Assembly (NCBI GenBank): GCA_958419975.1
Contig: CATZIG010000102.1
Location: forward strand, 1-7,213
Direction: 5' to 3'
Source of the DNA: an uncultured Collinsella sp.
GTDB lineage: Bacteria; Actinomycetota; Coriobacteriia; Coriobacteriales; Coriobacteriaceae
Length of the DNA: 7,213 nt
Each line of letters begins with the position of its first letter. Position 1 is the stretch's first letter. Positions 6,894-7,213 of the stretch are shown piece by piece. A program made the position numbers and the translations under genes. The notes under the pieces are model-generated. The model saw only the letters and a program-made list of their open reading frames with translations. It ran no database searches and had not been told where the DNA came from.

Positions 6894-6898
6894 TGGTG

Positions 6899-6904
6899 CT
6901 CCTT
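6899..6904 (-). promoter_or_regulatory. Shine-Dalgarno AAGGAG supporting the GTG start of ftsE
   Basis: AAGGAG on the minus strand lies five bases before GTG at 6893. This is the main reason to accept the extended FtsE rather than a start at Met166 (preceded only by AAGAAG directly abutting) or Met178. Confidence 0.7.
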
Positions 6905-6938
6905 ATCGTCGTGCGTTTAAACTACATGAGCGCTTTGT

Positions 6939-6947
6939 ATTTTAGCA
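6939..6947 (-). promoter_or_regulatory. Extended -10 promoter candidate for ftsE-ftsX
   Basis: The minus strand reads TGCTAAAAT, an extended -10 (TGn plus TAAAAT, five of six to consensus). No good -35 lies 16-18 bases upstream, as is tolerated with extended -10 elements. The expected start of transcription near 6932 would give a leader of about 40 bases before the ftsE GTG. Confidence 0.45.
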
Positions 6948-6997
6948 GCATTAGCTTTGCTGCACATAAGAAGCATGGCGTGCTTAGGGATCCCGTC

Positions 6998-7120
6998 GGC
7001 CGGGCACAGGGTTACTCTCCAAATCGTCCTCGGACATGTCGGAGCCCCCGCTGCGCGCTTCGCGCGGCAGGGGCTCCTCCGTCCTGCGGAAAGATTTGGA
7101 GAGTAACCCTGTGCCCGGCC
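6998..7120. repeat. 123-bp nested palindromic element with perfect 28-bp terminal inverted repeats
   Basis: The left arm (6998-7025, beginning GGCCGGGCACAGGG) and right arm (7093-7120, ending CCCTGTGCCCGGCC) are exact reverse complements over all 28 bases. The 67 bases between them hold a second hairpin. Neither side has a T-run, so this is not a classical intrinsic terminator, and no flanking direct duplication is evident. CTTAG (6983-6987) and CTAAG (7129-7133) outside the arms are also inverted but may be chance. Possibilities are a MITE or REP-like dispersed element, a cruciform or regulatory structure, or a structured RNA. The structure is directly visible; its identity is unknown. Confidence 0.85.
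7041..7077. repeat. Inner GC-rich hairpin nested in the palindromic element
   Basis: GGAGCCCC (7041-7048) pairs with GGGGCTCC (7070-7077). After one C-A mismatch, GCTGCGCG (7050-7057) pairs with CGCGCGGC (7061-7068), counting one G-U, around a CTT loop. GGAC (7032-7035) and GTCC (7081-7084) can extend it outward. The inner stem is imperfect whereas the outer arms are exact, so the two parts may be under different constraint. Confidence 0.75.
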
Positions 7121-7213
7121 TGCGATAACTAAGGGGTCGCTGCGTTTTGCTTGGGTGCAGCAGCGCCGCGCTCGTGGGTTGTCTGAATTGCGCTTTGCCG
7201 ATATATGCCCTTT
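7121..7213. other. Unassigned 93 bases at the right edge
   Basis: No start codon with a ribosome site, tRNA fold or terminator was recognised. Two minus-strand frames remain open from the edge through the palindrome (to stops near 6984 and 6918), but they show no recognisable protein. Such openness is expected by chance in GC-rich DNA. This may be the downstream flank of a gene lying beyond the window. Confidence 0.4.

Noticed and set aside
6998..7120. Palindromic element as a simple intrinsic terminator or as a CRISPR/tRNA feature
   Set aside because: No T-run follows on either strand, there are no multiple spaced direct repeats, and the fold is a nested hairpin, not a cloverleaf.
6719..7132. 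137-codon plus-strand frame running from ftsE into the palindrome
   Set aside because: Half is antisense to ftsE and half crosses the inverted repeat; there is no ribosome site or domain.

Overview
The window looks like a stretch of chromosome from a moderately high-GC Gram-positive actinobacterium. Gene content, Shine-Dalgarno sites and style (FtsE with a long Pro/Ala/Gln-rich front, an RNase R with two cold-shock domains and no long basic tail, a VanZ-like protein) suggest the Coriobacteriia, perhaps a Collinsella-type gut organism. That placement is inference; no rRNA or marker gene is present to settle it. Every gene I can support is on the minus strand, so the window is read from right to left.

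Reading that way: 7213-6894 is a 320-base non-coding stretch. It holds a 123-bp nested palindrome with perfect 28-bp outer arms (6998-7120) and an extended -10 promoter candidate (6939-6947). Next come ftsE (6893-5673) and ftsX (5686-4766), which overlap by 14 bases and end at a strong intrinsic terminator (4707-4740). RNase R (rnr, 4629-2494) follows as its own unit with a weaker hairpin behind it (2442-2463). A small resolvase/invertase-type serine recombinase (2317-1712) comes next, with a striking inverted repeat directly in front of it that overlaps a candidate promoter. A VanZ-like membrane protein (1607-1026, probably starting at TTG) ends at a hairpin (921-944). Finally, a MurR/RpiR-family sugar-responsive regulator begins at 821 and runs off the left edge.

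Functionally the right half is core: FtsE/FtsX form the ABC-type complex that links the divisome to cell-wall hydrolysis, and RNase R degrades structured RNA. The left half is accessory: a lone recombinase, a VanZ-like protein of unknown role and a sugar-phosphate-type regulator whose targets lie outside the window.

I see no CRISPR array, defence island, tRNA, rRNA or clear new multi-gene system. The points most worth following up are the 123-bp palindrome upstream of ftsE, the recombinase with its own candidate recognition site, and the roughly 173-residue extension of FtsE.
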